This document shows, piece by piece, positions 38,679 through 48,765 of a stretch of 64,000 nucleotides of DNA. This DNA is from an uncultured Pelagibacteraceae bacterium (GTDB lineage Bacteria; Pseudomonadota; Alphaproteobacteria; Pelagibacterales; Pelagibacteraceae). The stretch covers positions 20,868 to 84,867 of the forward strand of contig CACHGH010000003.1 of assembly GCA_902579215.1 (NCBI GenBank), given 5' to 3'. The translations under genes and the position numbers were made by a program. The notes below the pieces were generated by a model. That model was given only the letters and a program-made list of their open reading frames with translations. It was not told where the DNA came from and did not search any database. Every line of letters begins with the position of its first letter. Within the stretch, counting starts at the first letter, position 1.

Positions 38679-39415
38679 TTTTTCTTATTTTTTATTTTCA
38701 AGTTATTATAAGCAAAACTTGTTGTGCCTGTTTCACCTATTCTATAGATGCCGATTTTAATGTAGGGTTTGCTTGGACCATATGGACCATCTGTTTTTTT
38801 TTTAGATAATGGTACATCAATATGTTTAGCTATCATTTCGTTATTTAAATAATAGAAAACAGATAAAGATTTTGTTTTTTTTTGATAATCAATACTTGCT
38901 TTAAAATTGTATTTTTTTCCAGGCATAAGATAAGCAGTTTTAATTTTTTTACATTTTTCTATCGAGCATTCACCCTTAGGAAACTTATATTTAATTTTCC
39001 AATCCATTCCTATGCCAATCCAACTTGGTGGTGCACCCTTGTTTCTTCCATCGTGTATTTGAAAAACTGTTGATCTGTATTGTGGTGCTCCTTTAATTAA
39101 AATATCTGTTTCAAATGTAGTTTTACCTTCGGGTAATCTATGAGTAATTTCTTGTCTACCAGAATAATTATATTTATATGTCGGTTTTTTATCTGTTGGA
39201 CAACTACCAATATCTCCCTTGTCTAATTTGAATATAACACTTTCTAATTTAAATTCTTTTTTATTGAACTTTGTAATTGGTTTTCCATTAACTACTAAAG
39301 ATTCTTTATCAACTATTCCACATGAAACTTTCCATTTATTTTTTATTTCCCATTCATCAGAATTTGCTTGAGTAAAATAAATAAAAAAAGTAAGAAATAT
39401 TATTATTATTTTCAT
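38675..39415 (-). CDS. Exported polysaccharide-lyase-like (heparin lyase I/concanavalin-fold) protein; start likely MKIIIIFLTFF rather than ORF-track 39439
   Basis: Signal peptide; GRQEITHRLPEGKTTFETDILIKGAPQYRSTVFQIHDGRN...PSWIGIGMDWK...IKIGIYRIG pattern of lyase jelly-roll. Confidence 0.6.
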   Translation of the reverse strand: MKIIIIFLTFFIYFTQANSDEWEIKNKWKVSCGIVDKESLVVNGKPITKFNKKEFKLESVIFKLDKGDIGSCPTDKKPTYKYNYSGRQEITHRLPEGKTTFETDILIKGAPQYRSTVFQIHDGRNKGAPPSWIGIGMDWKIKYKFPKGECSIEKCKKIKTAYLMPGKKYNFKASIDYQKKTKSLSVFYYLNNEMIAKHIDVPLSKKKTDGPYGPSKPYIKIGIYRIGETGTTSFAYNNLKIKNKKK

Positions 39416-39416
39416 T

Positions 39417-40043
39417 TTATAATTTAATAAAATTATCAATTATTTTTAGTCCAAGGCTGTCACTTTTTTCTGGATGAAATTGAGTTCCAAATATATTTTC
39501 TCTTTCGATAGAACAAACAATGTTTGATGAGTAGGTTGTTGTTGAGGAAACTAGATTTTTATCATTTGGTATAAACTCATAGCTATGAACAAAATACATA
39601 TGTGAGTTATTTTTTATATCTTTTAATATTTTGCTGTCCTTAATGATATTTATTTGGTTCCATCCAATATGTGGAAGTTTATATTTTCCATTTTTATTAT
39701 CTATTTTGGCAACTTTTCCTGATATCCATCCTAATCCCTTTGTTTCTGTTTCTTCATAGCCTACATCTGCAAACATTTGTAATCCAACACAAATTCCAAG
39801 AAGAGGTTTCTTATTAGTTATTGCAAATTCATTTAAAGTATCCACTAAGCCATTGATATTATTTAATCCATCTACACAACGCTTAAACGAACCCTGTCCT
39901 GGCAAAACAACTTTATCGCTTGATTTAATTTTATTTAGATCTGAAGTTACTTCTATTTTAACTTTATCTTTTGCAACTTCTTCAAAAGAATTTATCACAG
40001 AGCTTATGTTGCCCGATTTATAGTCAACAATTGTAAGATTCAT
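39417..40043 (-). CDS. hisH: Imidazole glycerol phosphate synthase glutaminase subunit
   Basis: VDYKSGNISSVINSFE; VLPGQGSFKRCVDGL; LLGICVGLQMFAD; GTQFHPEKS. Confidence 0.97.
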   Translation of the reverse strand: MNLTIVDYKSGNISSVINSFEEVAKDKVKIEVTSDLNKIKSSDKVVLPGQGSFKRCVDGLNNINGLVDTLNEFAITNKKPLLGICVGLQMFADVGYEETETKGLGWISGKVAKIDNKNGKYKLPHIGWNQINIIKDSKILKDIKNNSHMYFVHSYEFIPNDKNLVSSTTTYSSNIVCSIERENIFGTQFHPEKSDSLGLKIIDNFIKL

Positions 40044-40049
40044 TAAAAT

Positions 40050-40640
40050 TTATAAAGACCCTTTAGTAGATGGTATTACTTTTTTATTTCTTGGATCTAT
40101 TTCCAATGCAGATCTTAAGGATCTTGCTAGTCCTTTAAAACAAGATTCAATTATGTGGTGGCTATTATCTCCATAAATATTTTCAACGTGCAATGTAATA
40201 CCGGCTGATTGTGAAAATGCTTGAAACCATTCTTTAAATAATTCTGTATCCATTTCTCCAAGTTTTTCAACTTTTAGTTTAACATTCCAAATTAAATATG
40301 GTCGATTTGACATATCAATTGCTACTCTAGTTAATGTTTCATCCATAGGTAATAAAGCGTGCGCATATCTTCTAATTCCAACAAAATTTTTTGAAGCTTT
40401 TTTTAAACACTCACCTATAGCAATACCAGTATCCTCAGTAGTATGATGAAGATCTATATGTGTATCTCCTTTTGCTTTGATATTCATGTCAATCGATGAA
40501 TGTTTAGATAATTGTTCAAGCATATGATTTAAAAAACCTATGCCTGTATCAATCTTATACTTGCCTTTGCCATCAATATTAACCTCAACATTTATTGAAG
40601 TTTCTTTTGTTTTTCTAGATATTTTTGCTTTTCTCTTCAT
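40050..40640 (-). CDS. hisB: Imidazoleglycerol-phosphate dehydratase
   Basis: [67 protein letters not shown]. Confidence 0.97.
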   Translation of the reverse strand: MKRKAKISRKTKETSINVEVNIDGKGKYKIDTGIGFLNHMLEQLSKHSSIDMNIKAKGDTHIDLHHTTEDTGIAIGECLKKASKNFVGIRRYAHALLPMDETLTRVAIDMSNRPYLIWNVKLKVEKLGEMDTELFKEWFQAFSQSAGITLHVENIYGDNSHHIIESCFKGLARSLRSALEIDPRNKKVIPSTKGSL

Positions 40641-40732
40641 AAAATTTTTATAGGTATATCCCCATTATTTCTTTATATCAATAATAGTAATCAAGGCCTT
40701 GAACTATTAAAAATAATATCCATTTATATAGC

Positions 40733-41248
40733 ATGACAACGATAGTACTAGTTAGAAAAAATAATGAAGTTGTGGTGGCTAGTGATGGCCAAGTAAGTAT
40801 GGGAAATACTGTAATTAAAAGCACAGCTAACAAAGTAAGAAAAATTGAGAAAAGAAATGTGATCGCAGGTTTTGCAGGTTCTACTGCAGATGCATTAACT
40901 TTATTTGAAAGATTAGAGTCTAAGTTGGAAAAACATGCCGGAAATTTAACAAGAGCAGCCGTTGAACTAGCAAAAGATTGGAGAACTGACAAGTATCTAA
41001 GAAGATTAGAAGCTTTAATGGCTATAGGAGATAAAGAAAAAAGTTTTATTATATCTGGAACTGGCGATGTCTTAGAGCCAGAAGGAGATGTTATTGGTAT
41101 AGGATCTGGAGGAAATTATGCACTAGCTTCGGCGAAGGTTTTGATGGATACAAATCTCTCAGCTGAAGAGATTGCTAAAAAAGCAATTCAAGTTGCAGCA
41201 GATATATGCGTTTTTACAAATAGTAATATTTCAACAGAAAAAATTTAA
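40733..41248 (+). CDS. hslV: ATP-dependent protease subunit HslV
   Basis: [30 protein letters not shown] with catalytic Thr2. Confidence 0.97.
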   Translation: MTTIVLVRKNNEVVVASDGQVSMGNTVIKSTANKVRKIEKRNVIAGFAGSTADALTLFERLESKLEKHAGNLTRAAVELAKDWRTDKYLRRLEALMAIGDKEKSFIISGTGDVLEPEGDVIGIGSGGNYALASAKVLMDTNLSAEEIAKKAIQVAADICVFTNSNISTEKI

Positions 41249-42618
41249 TGGAAAGCTCAAACGTTACAACACTTATTAAAAAAGATTCTAATAAAGATAA
41301 AAATGAAAGCTTTATAAGCTCTCTTTCACCTAGAGAAATTGTTTCTGAATTAGATAGATTTGTTGTTGGTCAAAACAAAGCTAAAAGAGCAGTCGCTATA
41401 GCTTTAAGAAATAGATGGAGAAGACAAGCTCTTAAAGATGAAATGAAAGATGAAGTTTTGCCAAAAAATATTTTAATGATTGGACCAACTGGAGTTGGAA
41501 AAACAGAAATTTCAAGAAGATTATCAAAGCTAGCTGAAGCACCTTTTGTTAAAGTTGAAGCAACAAGATTTACTGAAGTTGGTTATGTTGGAAGAGATGT
41601 TGAGCAGATAGTCAGGGATTTGCTTGAAATAGCAATCGCAATGGAAAAAGTTAAAAAAAGAAAAGAGGTTTATGCTCAGGCTCAAAAACAAGCAGAAGAA
41701 AAAGTATTAGACGCTATCGTTGGTAATAAAGCAACTGTAGCGACAAGAGAAAGTTTTAGAAAAAGATTAAGAAGTGGTGATTTAGACGATAATGAAATAG
41801 AAATTGCTGTAAATGAAAGTAATGCAATGCCTTCTTTTGAAATTCCAGGAATGCCAGGAGCAAATGTTGGTATGATAAACATTGGTGAAATGCTCGGTAA
41901 ATCTATGGGCAACAAACCAAAAAAGAAAAAAATGTCTGTAAAAGAGTCTCATGAAATATTAATTAATGAAGAATCTGACAAATTAATAGAACAAGATAAA
42001 ATAATTAAATCAGCAAAAAATTCTACAGAAAATAATGGTATTGTTTTTTTAGATGAAATCGACAAAATTTCAGGAAGAACTGATCGTGTTGGAGGTGATG
42101 TTTCAAGAGAAGGTGTACAAAGAGATTTATTACCATTAATTGAAGGTACTACAGTCAGTACAAAGTATGGCCCAATTAAAACTGACCATATATTATTTAT
42201 TGCTTCAGGAGCTTTCCAACTTGCTAAACCATCTGATCTTTTACCTGAACTTCAAGGAAGATTACCTATCAGGGTAGAACTAGATGCTTTAACGAGTGAT
42301 GACTTTAAAAGAATTCTTAAAGAACCTGATAATAGTTTAATAAAACAGTACAAAGCATTATTAAAAACAGAGAATGTAGATCTTGAATTTTCTGATGATG
42401 GTATTGATACAATAGCTAATCTTGCAACAGAAGTTAACTCGACAGTAGAAAATATAGGAGCAAGAAGATTACACACTATTATTGAAAGAGTCTTAGATGA
42501 AATAAGCTTTACGGCTACTGACAAATCTGGGGAAAAGATTGTTATAAATTCTGATTATGTAAAGAAAAACCTTGGTGAATTAGTGAAAGATACTGATCTA
42601 TCTAAGTTTATTCTATAA
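41248..42618 (+). CDS. hslU: ATP-dependent protease ATPase subunit HslU
   Basis: [62 protein letters not shown]. Confidence 0.98.
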   Translation: MESSNVTTLIKKDSNKDKNESFISSLSPREIVSELDRFVVGQNKAKRAVAIALRNRWRRQALKDEMKDEVLPKNILMIGPTGVGKTEISRRLSKLAEAPFVKVEATRFTEVGYVGRDVEQIVRDLLEIAIAMEKVKKRKEVYAQAQKQAEEKVLDAIVGNKATVATRESFRKRLRSGDLDDNEIEIAVNESNAMPSFEIPGMPGANVGMINIGEMLGKSMGNKPKKKKMSVKESHEILINEESDKLIEQDKIIKSAKNSTENNGIVFLDEIDKISGRTDRVGGDVSREGVQRDLLPLIEGTTVSTKYGPIKTDHILFIASGAFQLAKPSDLLPELQGRLPIRVELDALTSDDFKRILKEPDNSLIKQYKALLKTENVDLEFSDDGIDTIANLATEVNSTVENIGARRLHTIIERVLDEISFTATDKSGEKIVINSDYVKKNLGELVKDTDLSKFIL

Positions 42619-43179
42619 TTTTTTATATTCAAAATTTTGGGTATTTTCGTTTACTCGTACTTCAACTGCACCATTTCTTAAATGAAACTTTCTAGCCATT
42701 TCAGTTAAAGGTGATAGAGTTACCAATCTATTTAGATGATTTGATTTTTTAATCATTTTAAAAACTTCTTTCACTATAAGTTTTCCACCTCCTTTTTTTT
42801 TTGACCACACAGTATATGCAATAGCAATTTTACCTACTTTTTGATCTCTCATAGCACTTTGTAAAAAAGCATCTTTGCTTAACAAATCTAATTCTTTAAC
42901 TGACTTGGGTATTTTATTTGTAAAAGCAAAACACATTACTGCATGAATTTCTCCTTTATACTTTACTCCGTATATCTTTCTTCCATAACTGGTTCTAAAA
43001 TCATTATCTAATTCTGGTCTAACGGGATCTTCTGATGTGTTACAATTTTTTAAATGCACTAGTTCAGCTCCTTTGACCCAATCAAAAAAATTTTTTATTT
43101 TTTTATTTAATTCTTTTTTATTTTTTCTAAATCGTGCTTTGATACGAGGTTTGAGAAATTTTTTCTTAACTTTAATCAT
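42613..43179 (-). CDS. GNAT-like/hypothetical basic protein
   Basis: [28 protein letters not shown]...[40 protein letters not shown]. Confidence 0.6.
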   Translation of the reverse strand: MIKVKKKFLKPRIKARFRKNKKELNKKIKNFFDWVKGAELVHLKNCNTSEDPVRPELDNDFRTSYGRKIYGVKYKGEIHAVMCFAFTNKIPKSVKELDLLSKDAFLQSAMRDQKVGKIAIAYTVWSKKKGGGKLIVKEVFKMIKKSNHLNRLVTLSPLTEMARKFHLRNGAVEVRVNENTQNFEYKKL

Positions 43180-43191
43180 TGAAAAACTATA

Positions 43192-43602
43192 TTATTTTTT
43201 TTTTAAAGTTATGTTAAAACTTCCTCGATTTTCTGAATTGATTGAATCAAAGTCAATTTCTTTTATCATTTTTATTAAATCTGCATCATTTTTTATAAAC
43301 TCTGGTATAGAATATTTCAAAATTCCAAAATTAGCAGATTTATAGGGATCATCATTTACCTTTGATCTAGATCCCTTCCCAGTAATAATATTAATTTTAC
43401 TCACTCCTTTATTATAAGACTCCTCAATAAAATCTTTAATTTTTTTATTTGCATCATTCAAAGTATAGCCATGCAAATCTATTGTTTTTTCAAAAAAAAT
43501 ATTTTCTTTTTTTATTTCTAGATCTTTATTTTCAAGCTTTTCCTTATTTTCTACAAAGCTTTGCCAGTCTTTTTTATCTTTATCTGATAATTTCTTATTC
43601 AA
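43192..43602 (-). CDS. Smr domain protein
   Basis: IDLHGYTLNDANKKIKDFIEESYNKGVSKINIITGKGSRS. Confidence 0.93.
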   Translation of the reverse strand: MNKKLSDKDKKDWQSFVENKEKLENKDLEIKKENIFFEKTIDLHGYTLNDANKKIKDFIEESYNKGVSKINIITGKGSRSKVNDDPYKSANFGILKYSIPEFIKNDADLIKMIKEIDFDSINSENRGSFNITLKKK

Positions 43603-44232
43603 TTAGTTTTGAGTATCTATTAATAACCAATTTGGATTTTTTGATGTTAAATCTCTAGAAAATTTCCAAGTATCATAAACTTTTTTTATTTTTTTAGGAT
43701 CACCTGATAAAATTTTTTTTTCATTATCTTTTAAGCATGAAATTATTTCACTTATAAATTCTACTGTAACTTCCAAAATATTTTCTTTTTTTTCATGTTC
43801 TTTTATCGATGCAGAGTTAATTCCAATAAACGTTGTTTCCGTTACATGTCCTTTTTCTTTTCTGTCTAAAACAGCATCATTAAATTGATCGTATATTTTT
43901 TTTCCTAATAGTGATTTTATATCTTTTAAATTACCTTTTGAGAAATTTGTTATTATTGTTTCGTAAGCAATTTTTGCACCACTTAAAAATTCTTTTTTAG
44001 CATCTTCATCAAAATTCGCATTTTGCAGATTTACATTTTTTTTCTTAACTGGAAAGTCGTGTTCAAAACTAGATCCAATATTTTCTTCTAAACCTGTTTT
44101 TTTTCCTAAGATGCCTCTTAATCTTAAAAAGATAAATCCAGCAATCATTGCTAAAAGTATGATATCAATGTATTCAAAGCTATAATTCATAACTAAATAA
44201 TATTTAGTATATTGCTTAATTTCAACTAGCAA
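43603..44232 (-). CDS. Tim44/TimA domain protein
   Basis: FEYIDIILLAMIAGFIFLRLRGILGKKTG; DEDAKKEFLSGAKIAYETIITNFSKGNLKDIKSLLG; VYDTWKFSRDLTSKNPNWLLIDTQ. Confidence 0.92.
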   Translation of the reverse strand: MLVEIKQYTKYYLVMNYSFEYIDIILLAMIAGFIFLRLRGILGKKTGLEENIGSSFEHDFPVKKKNVNLQNANFDEDAKKEFLSGAKIAYETIITNFSKGNLKDIKSLLGKKIYDQFNDAVLDRKEKGHVTETTFIGINSASIKEHEKKENILEVTVEFISEIISCLKDNEKKILSGDPKKIKKVYDTWKFSRDLTSKNPNWLLIDTQN

Positions 44233-44248
44233 TTTACATTAAAGACAA

Positions 44249-44671
44249 ATGAGCACAGTTTTATTATTATTAATTGGTATTCCACTGTTAGAGATATATC
44301 TATTTATCAAAATTGGATCTCATATAGGTCCATTCAACACCATATCCTTAATTCTGATAACAGCATTCGTAGGTGTTATTTATGCTAGATACGAAGGCTT
44401 CAACACTTTGAAAGCGGGTATGTCACAGCTTATTAAAAATGAAATACCTATTTATGAAATAGTTTCTGGTGCAGCTTTGGCTTTTGCTGCATTACTTTTA
44501 ATATTGCCAGGATTTGCGACTGATATTTTAGGTTTTTTAATTATATTTCCTTTAACAAGAAAAATTATTTTTAAAAATATTTCTAAAAACTATAAAAGTA
44601 AAAATGTTAAAAATGAATTTATAAATGGTGAATTTGAAGATATAGATGATGAAAATGACAAAAAATTATAA
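44249..44671 (+). CDS. fxsA: FxsA family membrane protein
   Basis: LLLLIGIPLLEIYLFIKIGSHIGPFNTISLILITAFVG...LLILPGFATDILGFLIIFP. Confidence 0.92.
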   Translation: MSTVLLLLIGIPLLEIYLFIKIGSHIGPFNTISLILITAFVGVIYARYEGFNTLKAGMSQLIKNEIPIYEIVSGAALAFAALLLILPGFATDILGFLIIFPLTRKIIFKNISKNYKSKNVKNEFINGEFEDIDDENDKKL

Positions 44672-45077
44672 AATATTAACAGAATTTATTAAAGATATGT
44701 CTAGTGAAACTCCTGACATTGAAAGTTATATGTTTGTAAAAGAAAATATTTCTAAATATCATCTAGACATAGATATTAAATCTAAAACTATAAAAAACAA
44801 AATTATTGAAGTAAATACAACTTTAAAATTTCATGATAAAGAACTAAATGAAAAAAAATCTCATTTTGAAATAGTTTACGCATCTATAGTAAAAATAAAT
44901 GATGAAATTAAAAATAAAAAAGATTTAGAAAAAATTATACTGTGTGATGTTCAAAATGAAATCTACCCAAAATTAGAAAAGGCTTTTATAAACCTCATAA
45001 ACGACTCTGGATTTCCAGGTATTAAGATAGAAAAGAAAATCGATTTTAATAGACTTTATCAAGAAAAATTTAATTGA
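44646..45077 (+). CDS. secB: Protein-export chaperone SecB
   Basis: FIKDMSSETPDIESYMFVKENISKYHLDIDIKSK; position next to dnaQ. Confidence 0.88.
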   Translation: MMKMTKNYKILTEFIKDMSSETPDIESYMFVKENISKYHLDIDIKSKTIKNKIIEVNTTLKFHDKELNEKKSHFEIVYASIVKINDEIKNKKDLEKIILCDVQNEIYPKLEKAFINLINDSGFPGIKIEKKIDFNRLYQEKFN

Positions 45078-45741
45078 AATAATTTTTTCTAAGATTTCTT
45101 TTAAGAAAATCTTTATGAAGTTTAATCTCGTCTGAAGTGGGTTTTATTACTTTCTTAAAATATGATTTTACATTATCTAGACTTAAATTATTTTTTTCTA
45201 TATCCTTGCTTTGGAAATCAAGAGTGGGTTCTCTCTGATCTATTAAGTTAATATAAACTTTTGCCAGTAAATCACAGTCAATTAAAGCGGTATGTTTTTT
45301 TCTTCTAGAATTATCTATTCGATATCTTTTACAAAGTGCATCTAAACTAACGCCAGCACCAGGAAATTTTTCTCGCGCTATCTGTAAAGTATCTATTATA
45401 TTTTCTGTATTAATTTTATTTTTGCCTATTAAAGATAGCTCGTTATTTAAATGAGAAAGATCGAATTCTGCATTATGAATTACGATTTTTTTATCTTCTA
45501 TAAATTTCAAAAATTCATCTGCTATATCTTTAAATTTTCTTTTGTCTGATAAAAATTCATCAGTATAACCATGGATCTCTAAAGCTTTTTCTGAAACTTT
45601 CCTTTCTGGATTTAAATAGCAATGAAATACATTTTTTGTTGGAACCAAATTATCCATCTCAATACACCCAATTTCGATTACTCTATGACCATCCTTAACA
45701 GACAGACCTGTTGTTTCAGTATCTAAAACTATTTGTTTCAT
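45070..45741 (-). CDS. dnaQ: DNA polymerase III epsilon subunit
   Basis: QIVLDTETTGLSVKDGHRVIEIGCIEMDN; IVIHNAEFDLSHLN; KKHTALIDCDLLAKVY. Confidence 0.96.
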   Translation of the reverse strand: MKQIVLDTETTGLSVKDGHRVIEIGCIEMDNLVPTKNVFHCYLNPERKVSEKALEIHGYTDEFLSDKRKFKDIADEFLKFIEDKKIVIHNAEFDLSHLNNELSLIGKNKINTENIIDTLQIAREKFPGAGVSLDALCKRYRIDNSRRKKHTALIDCDLLAKVYINLIDQREPTLDFQSKDIEKNNLSLDNVKSYFKKVIKPTSDEIKLHKDFLKRNLRKNYFN

Positions 45742-46312
45742 TTTTAAATATTTTTTCTTTTAATATTTTAACATTTTTTTTAATTGTTAAAGGTTTAAAA
45801 TCATTTTTAATTATGAAATGAGATTTTTTATTTTTAAATTCTAAAGGTAGTTGTAATTTTTTTAATTTTTCATAAACTTCTTTTTTAAAATTTGGTCTTT
45901 TTTTTAAACGTTTTTTAACATCTTTTTTTTTAGTTTTAATAAATATTAACACATCAACAAGGCTATTAACTTTACCTTCTAACAAAAGTGGTATGTCTAA
46001 AATTACTAATTTTTTTTTTATATGTTTTTTAATAAATTTTTTTAAATTTCTATTCACTTCAGGGTGCACAATTTTATTTATTCTTTTTACACTGTTAACA
46101 TTTTTTTCTATTAGCATAGAGATTTGCTTTTTTCTTATAGGGAAAGATATTTCGCAATTTGGAAATTGCTTTTTTAACTTTTTAAAACATTTTTTGTTTT
46201 TTTTATAAATTTTTTTAACTTCTTGATCTGCATTAAAAACTGGATAACCAAATCTTTTTGCCACATAACTTTTTCCTGAACCAATATCTCCGAGAATCCC
46301 TATTATAATCAT
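45716..46312 (-). CDS. coaE: Dephospho-CoA kinase
   Basis: IIGILGDIGSGKSYVAKRFGYPVFNADQEVKKIY; LVILDIPLLLEG. Confidence 0.93.
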   Translation of the reverse strand: MIIIGILGDIGSGKSYVAKRFGYPVFNADQEVKKIYKKNKKCFKKLKKQFPNCEISFPIRKKQISMLIEKNVNSVKRINKIVHPEVNRNLKKFIKKHIKKKLVILDIPLLLEGKVNSLVDVLIFIKTKKKDVKKRLKKRPNFKKEVYEKLKKLQLPLEFKNKKSHFIIKNDFKPLTIKKNVKILKEKIFKNETNSFRY

Positions 46313-47103
46313 AAATCTAATAATTTAATTGTTTCCTCATCTATTCTAGGCATTACCTTGTGCCAAATAGTAAATGCTTGATGTGCTTGATAAACAAACA
46401 TCATTTTACCGTTTTCAATTTGATTTCCTAATTTTTTTGCATTTATTAAAAATTTAGTTTGAGAAGGATTATAAATAACATCATAAAATATTTTATTTGA
46501 CCCTATCTTTTCAAATTTTAATTCAAGTTCATCTGCATTATTTAGGCCAACACTAGTAGCATTTATAATCATATCAAAATCTGGTATTCTTCCCCAACTA
46601 CATATTTTTATATAAGAGAATTTTTTTTTAATTTCCTCTGCTTTTTTTTCTGTTCTGTTGCTCACAATAATTTTCGACACATTCATTTTTTTCAAAGCAA
46701 TAATAATAGATGGAACAACTCCTCCAGCGCCTAAAATGAATACTGTTTTGTTTTTTAAATTATAACCTTTGCCTCTTATTGCTAATTCAAAACCACTTAT
46801 ATCGGTATTATGTCCTAAAATTTTATTATTTTCTTTGTATATCGTATTTACTGAGTGTGCTTCTTTAGCTTCCACGCTTAATTTATCAATAAAAGGAATA
46901 ATAGATACTTTAAAGGGAACTGTTACATTAATGCCAGAAATTTTATCTTCTCTTAATTCTGATATTATTTTTTCAAGCTCAAATTCGTTTAATTGTTTTT
47001 TTTCATAAATTGCATTTATGTTATTTTTTTTAATCCAATGATTGTGTAGTTTTGGAGATAAAGAGTGTTGTATAGGATTTCCTATTACTAAATATTTTTT
47101 CAT
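46309..47103 (-). CDS. aroE: Shikimate dehydrogenase
   Basis: VIGNPIQHSLSPKLHNHWIKKNN; INVTVPFKVSIIPFID; GAGGVVPSII. Confidence 0.96.
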   Translation of the reverse strand: MKKYLVIGNPIQHSLSPKLHNHWIKKNNINAIYEKKQLNEFELEKIISELREDKISGINVTVPFKVSIIPFIDKLSVEAKEAHSVNTIYKENNKILGHNTDISGFELAIRGKGYNLKNKTVFILGAGGVVPSIIIALKKMNVSKIIVSNRTEKKAEEIKKKFSYIKICSWGRIPDFDMIINATSVGLNNADELELKFEKIGSNKIFYDVIYNPSQTKFLINAKKLGNQIENGKMMFVYQAHQAFTIWHKVMPRIDEETIKLLDL

Positions 47104-47684
47104 AAATTTTTTAGATACTCTTTTATTTTTTTAACTGGTAAACCCATTATCGTATTTTCATCTCCATCTATTTTAGAGAATAGATTTCTGCCCTCTCCTT
47201 CTATTTGATAGACATTGTAAGCATATAAATCTTTATCTGAAATTTTATTCAAATATTTTTTAATATCTTCCTCTGACATATGTTTCATTGTTAAAGCTGC
47301 TTTATCCGAATAATTCCATATCATCGAACCATTTTTAGATATACAAACAGAGCTGATTAAATAATGTTTTTTTCCATTTAGTTTTTTTAATATTGCTAAT
47401 GCCTCTTCTCTATTGATTGGTTTAGAAATAATTTCACCATTTAAATCAATGATACTATCTGCTCCTATTACTAATTCATTATCTTTTCTTTGACTAATTT
47501 TATTTGCCTTCAATTCTGCTAAGTTTTTAGAAATATCTATAGGAAGAGCCCCTTGTTTTGTCATGCTTTCTTTTACTGTTTCTTCATCCACATTTGATGG
47601 TTCTGAAATACAATTTATATTGTTTTTTTCTAATATCTTTTTCCTTACTTCGCTTTTTGAAGCAAGAATTATTTTTTTATTCAT
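47100..47684 (-). CDS. maf: Maf family nucleotide pyrophosphatase
   Basis: IILASKSEVRKKILEKNNI; LVIGADSIIDLNGEIISKP. Confidence 0.93.
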   Translation of the reverse strand: MNKKIILASKSEVRKKILEKNNINCISEPSNVDEETVKESMTKQGALPIDISKNLAELKANKISQRKDNELVIGADSIIDLNGEIISKPINREEALAILKKLNGKKHYLISSVCISKNGSMIWNYSDKAALTMKHMSEEDIKKYLNKISDKDLYAYNVYQIEGEGRNLFSKIDGDENTIMGLPVKKIKEYLKNL

Positions 47685-48501
47685 TTTCTTTAGAAATTTC
47701 GTATATTTTAATTACTGAGGCAGCCGTTTCCTCGACTGACTTTCTTGTTACATCTATCGTAGGCCAATTATATTTCTTAAATGTTTTTTTAGCACTTTCT
47801 ACTTCAATAGAAATTTTATCTAAATTTATATAATCTATAGTTTCAGTCTCTTTTAATGTATTCATCCTATTTTTTCTAATATCAAGTAACCTTTGAGGTT
47901 CACTTGTTAAACCTACCACACATGAAATTTTTGGGTTTTTCCTTAAAAGGGAAGGTATAGAATTTTCATTTACGAGAGGAATGTTTGATGTTCTTAAGCC
48001 TCTGTTAGCCAAGTATATCGAAGTAGGAGTTTTACTGGTTCTACTTACTCCAAGTAATATTATATCTGACTTACCTATATCACCTATAGAATTACCGTCA
48101 TCATGATTCATTGTAAATTGTATTGCCTCAATCCTATTATAATATTCTTCATCTAAAACGTGTTGTCCGCTTGGTATATGAGAAGCTTCTTGATTAAGTA
48201 GTTTCGAAAAGCTTAATATTAAATCACCTAATGCTCCAAAACATGGAATTTTAAGTTTATTAGCCTCTTCTGCTAAAAATTTTGCAAGTTTATTATCAAC
48301 AACGGTATATAATATTATTGAGTTTTTATTCTTTTTTGTAATATCTAAAATCTTTGTAATTTGATTTTGAGTACGTGTGAAAGAATATTGATGAGTTTTA
48401 TAATTAAAATTTTTAAATTGTGCTTTTAAAGCTAAAAAAATTCTATCTAATGTTTCACCAGTAGAGTCTGATATTAAATAAATTTGATATGTATTACTCA
48501 T
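47677..48501 (-). CDS. Pyruvate,phosphate/water dikinase regulatory protein (DUF299 kinase/pyrophosphorylase)
   Basis: IYLISDSTGETLDRIFLALKAQF; ILLGVSRTSKTPTSIYLANRGLRTSNIPLV. Confidence 0.95.
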   Translation of the reverse strand: MSNTYQIYLISDSTGETLDRIFLALKAQFKNFNYKTHQYSFTRTQNQITKILDITKKNKNSIILYTVVDNKLAKFLAEEANKLKIPCFGALGDLILSFSKLLNQEASHIPSGQHVLDEEYYNRIEAIQFTMNHDDGNSIGDIGKSDIILLGVSRTSKTPTSIYLANRGLRTSNIPLVNENSIPSLLRKNPKISCVVGLTSEPQRLLDIRKNRMNTLKETETIDYINLDKISIEVESAKKTFKKYNWPTIDVTRKSVEETAASVIKIYEISKENE

Positions 48502-48765
48502 TAATAAAGTGTTTATTTTGTTGTATAATTATGATTATTTTTATTAGTTAGAATGTTTTTAATAAAAATATGTAAAACTTTAATTTTATTAACATAATTA
48601 AACATGTTTATAACTAATATACATTTAATCTAATAAAATTAAATATATTCATAAAAGCCCATTATTTTATGTATAAATATTGAATAAACTGTTTATAAAA
48701 AGTAATACTCTTTATTCACATAATATATAACTAATACTAAGATATATAATTAATTATTATAATAT
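48502..48765. other. Candidate chromosomal replication origin (oriC)
   Basis: 264-bp divergent spacer, 33 G/C counted by eye (~12.5% GC); exact TTATTCACA DnaA-box-like site at 48712-48720 and one-mismatch-type TGTTTATAA sites at 48605-48613 and 48690-48698; flanked by hemE as in other alphaproteobacterial origins. Confidence 0.68.

Noticed and set aside
40678-40992. Antisense ORF over hslV (similarly 41682-41915, 42252-42524, 43037-43345, 43449-43658, 45993-46208, 46769-47008, 47558-47833, 51468-51773, 52146-52358, 55117-55317, 55417-55614, 57011-57223, 59000-59212, 61388-61606, 62247-62444)
   Set aside because: Shadow ORFs opposite conserved genes in AT-rich DNA
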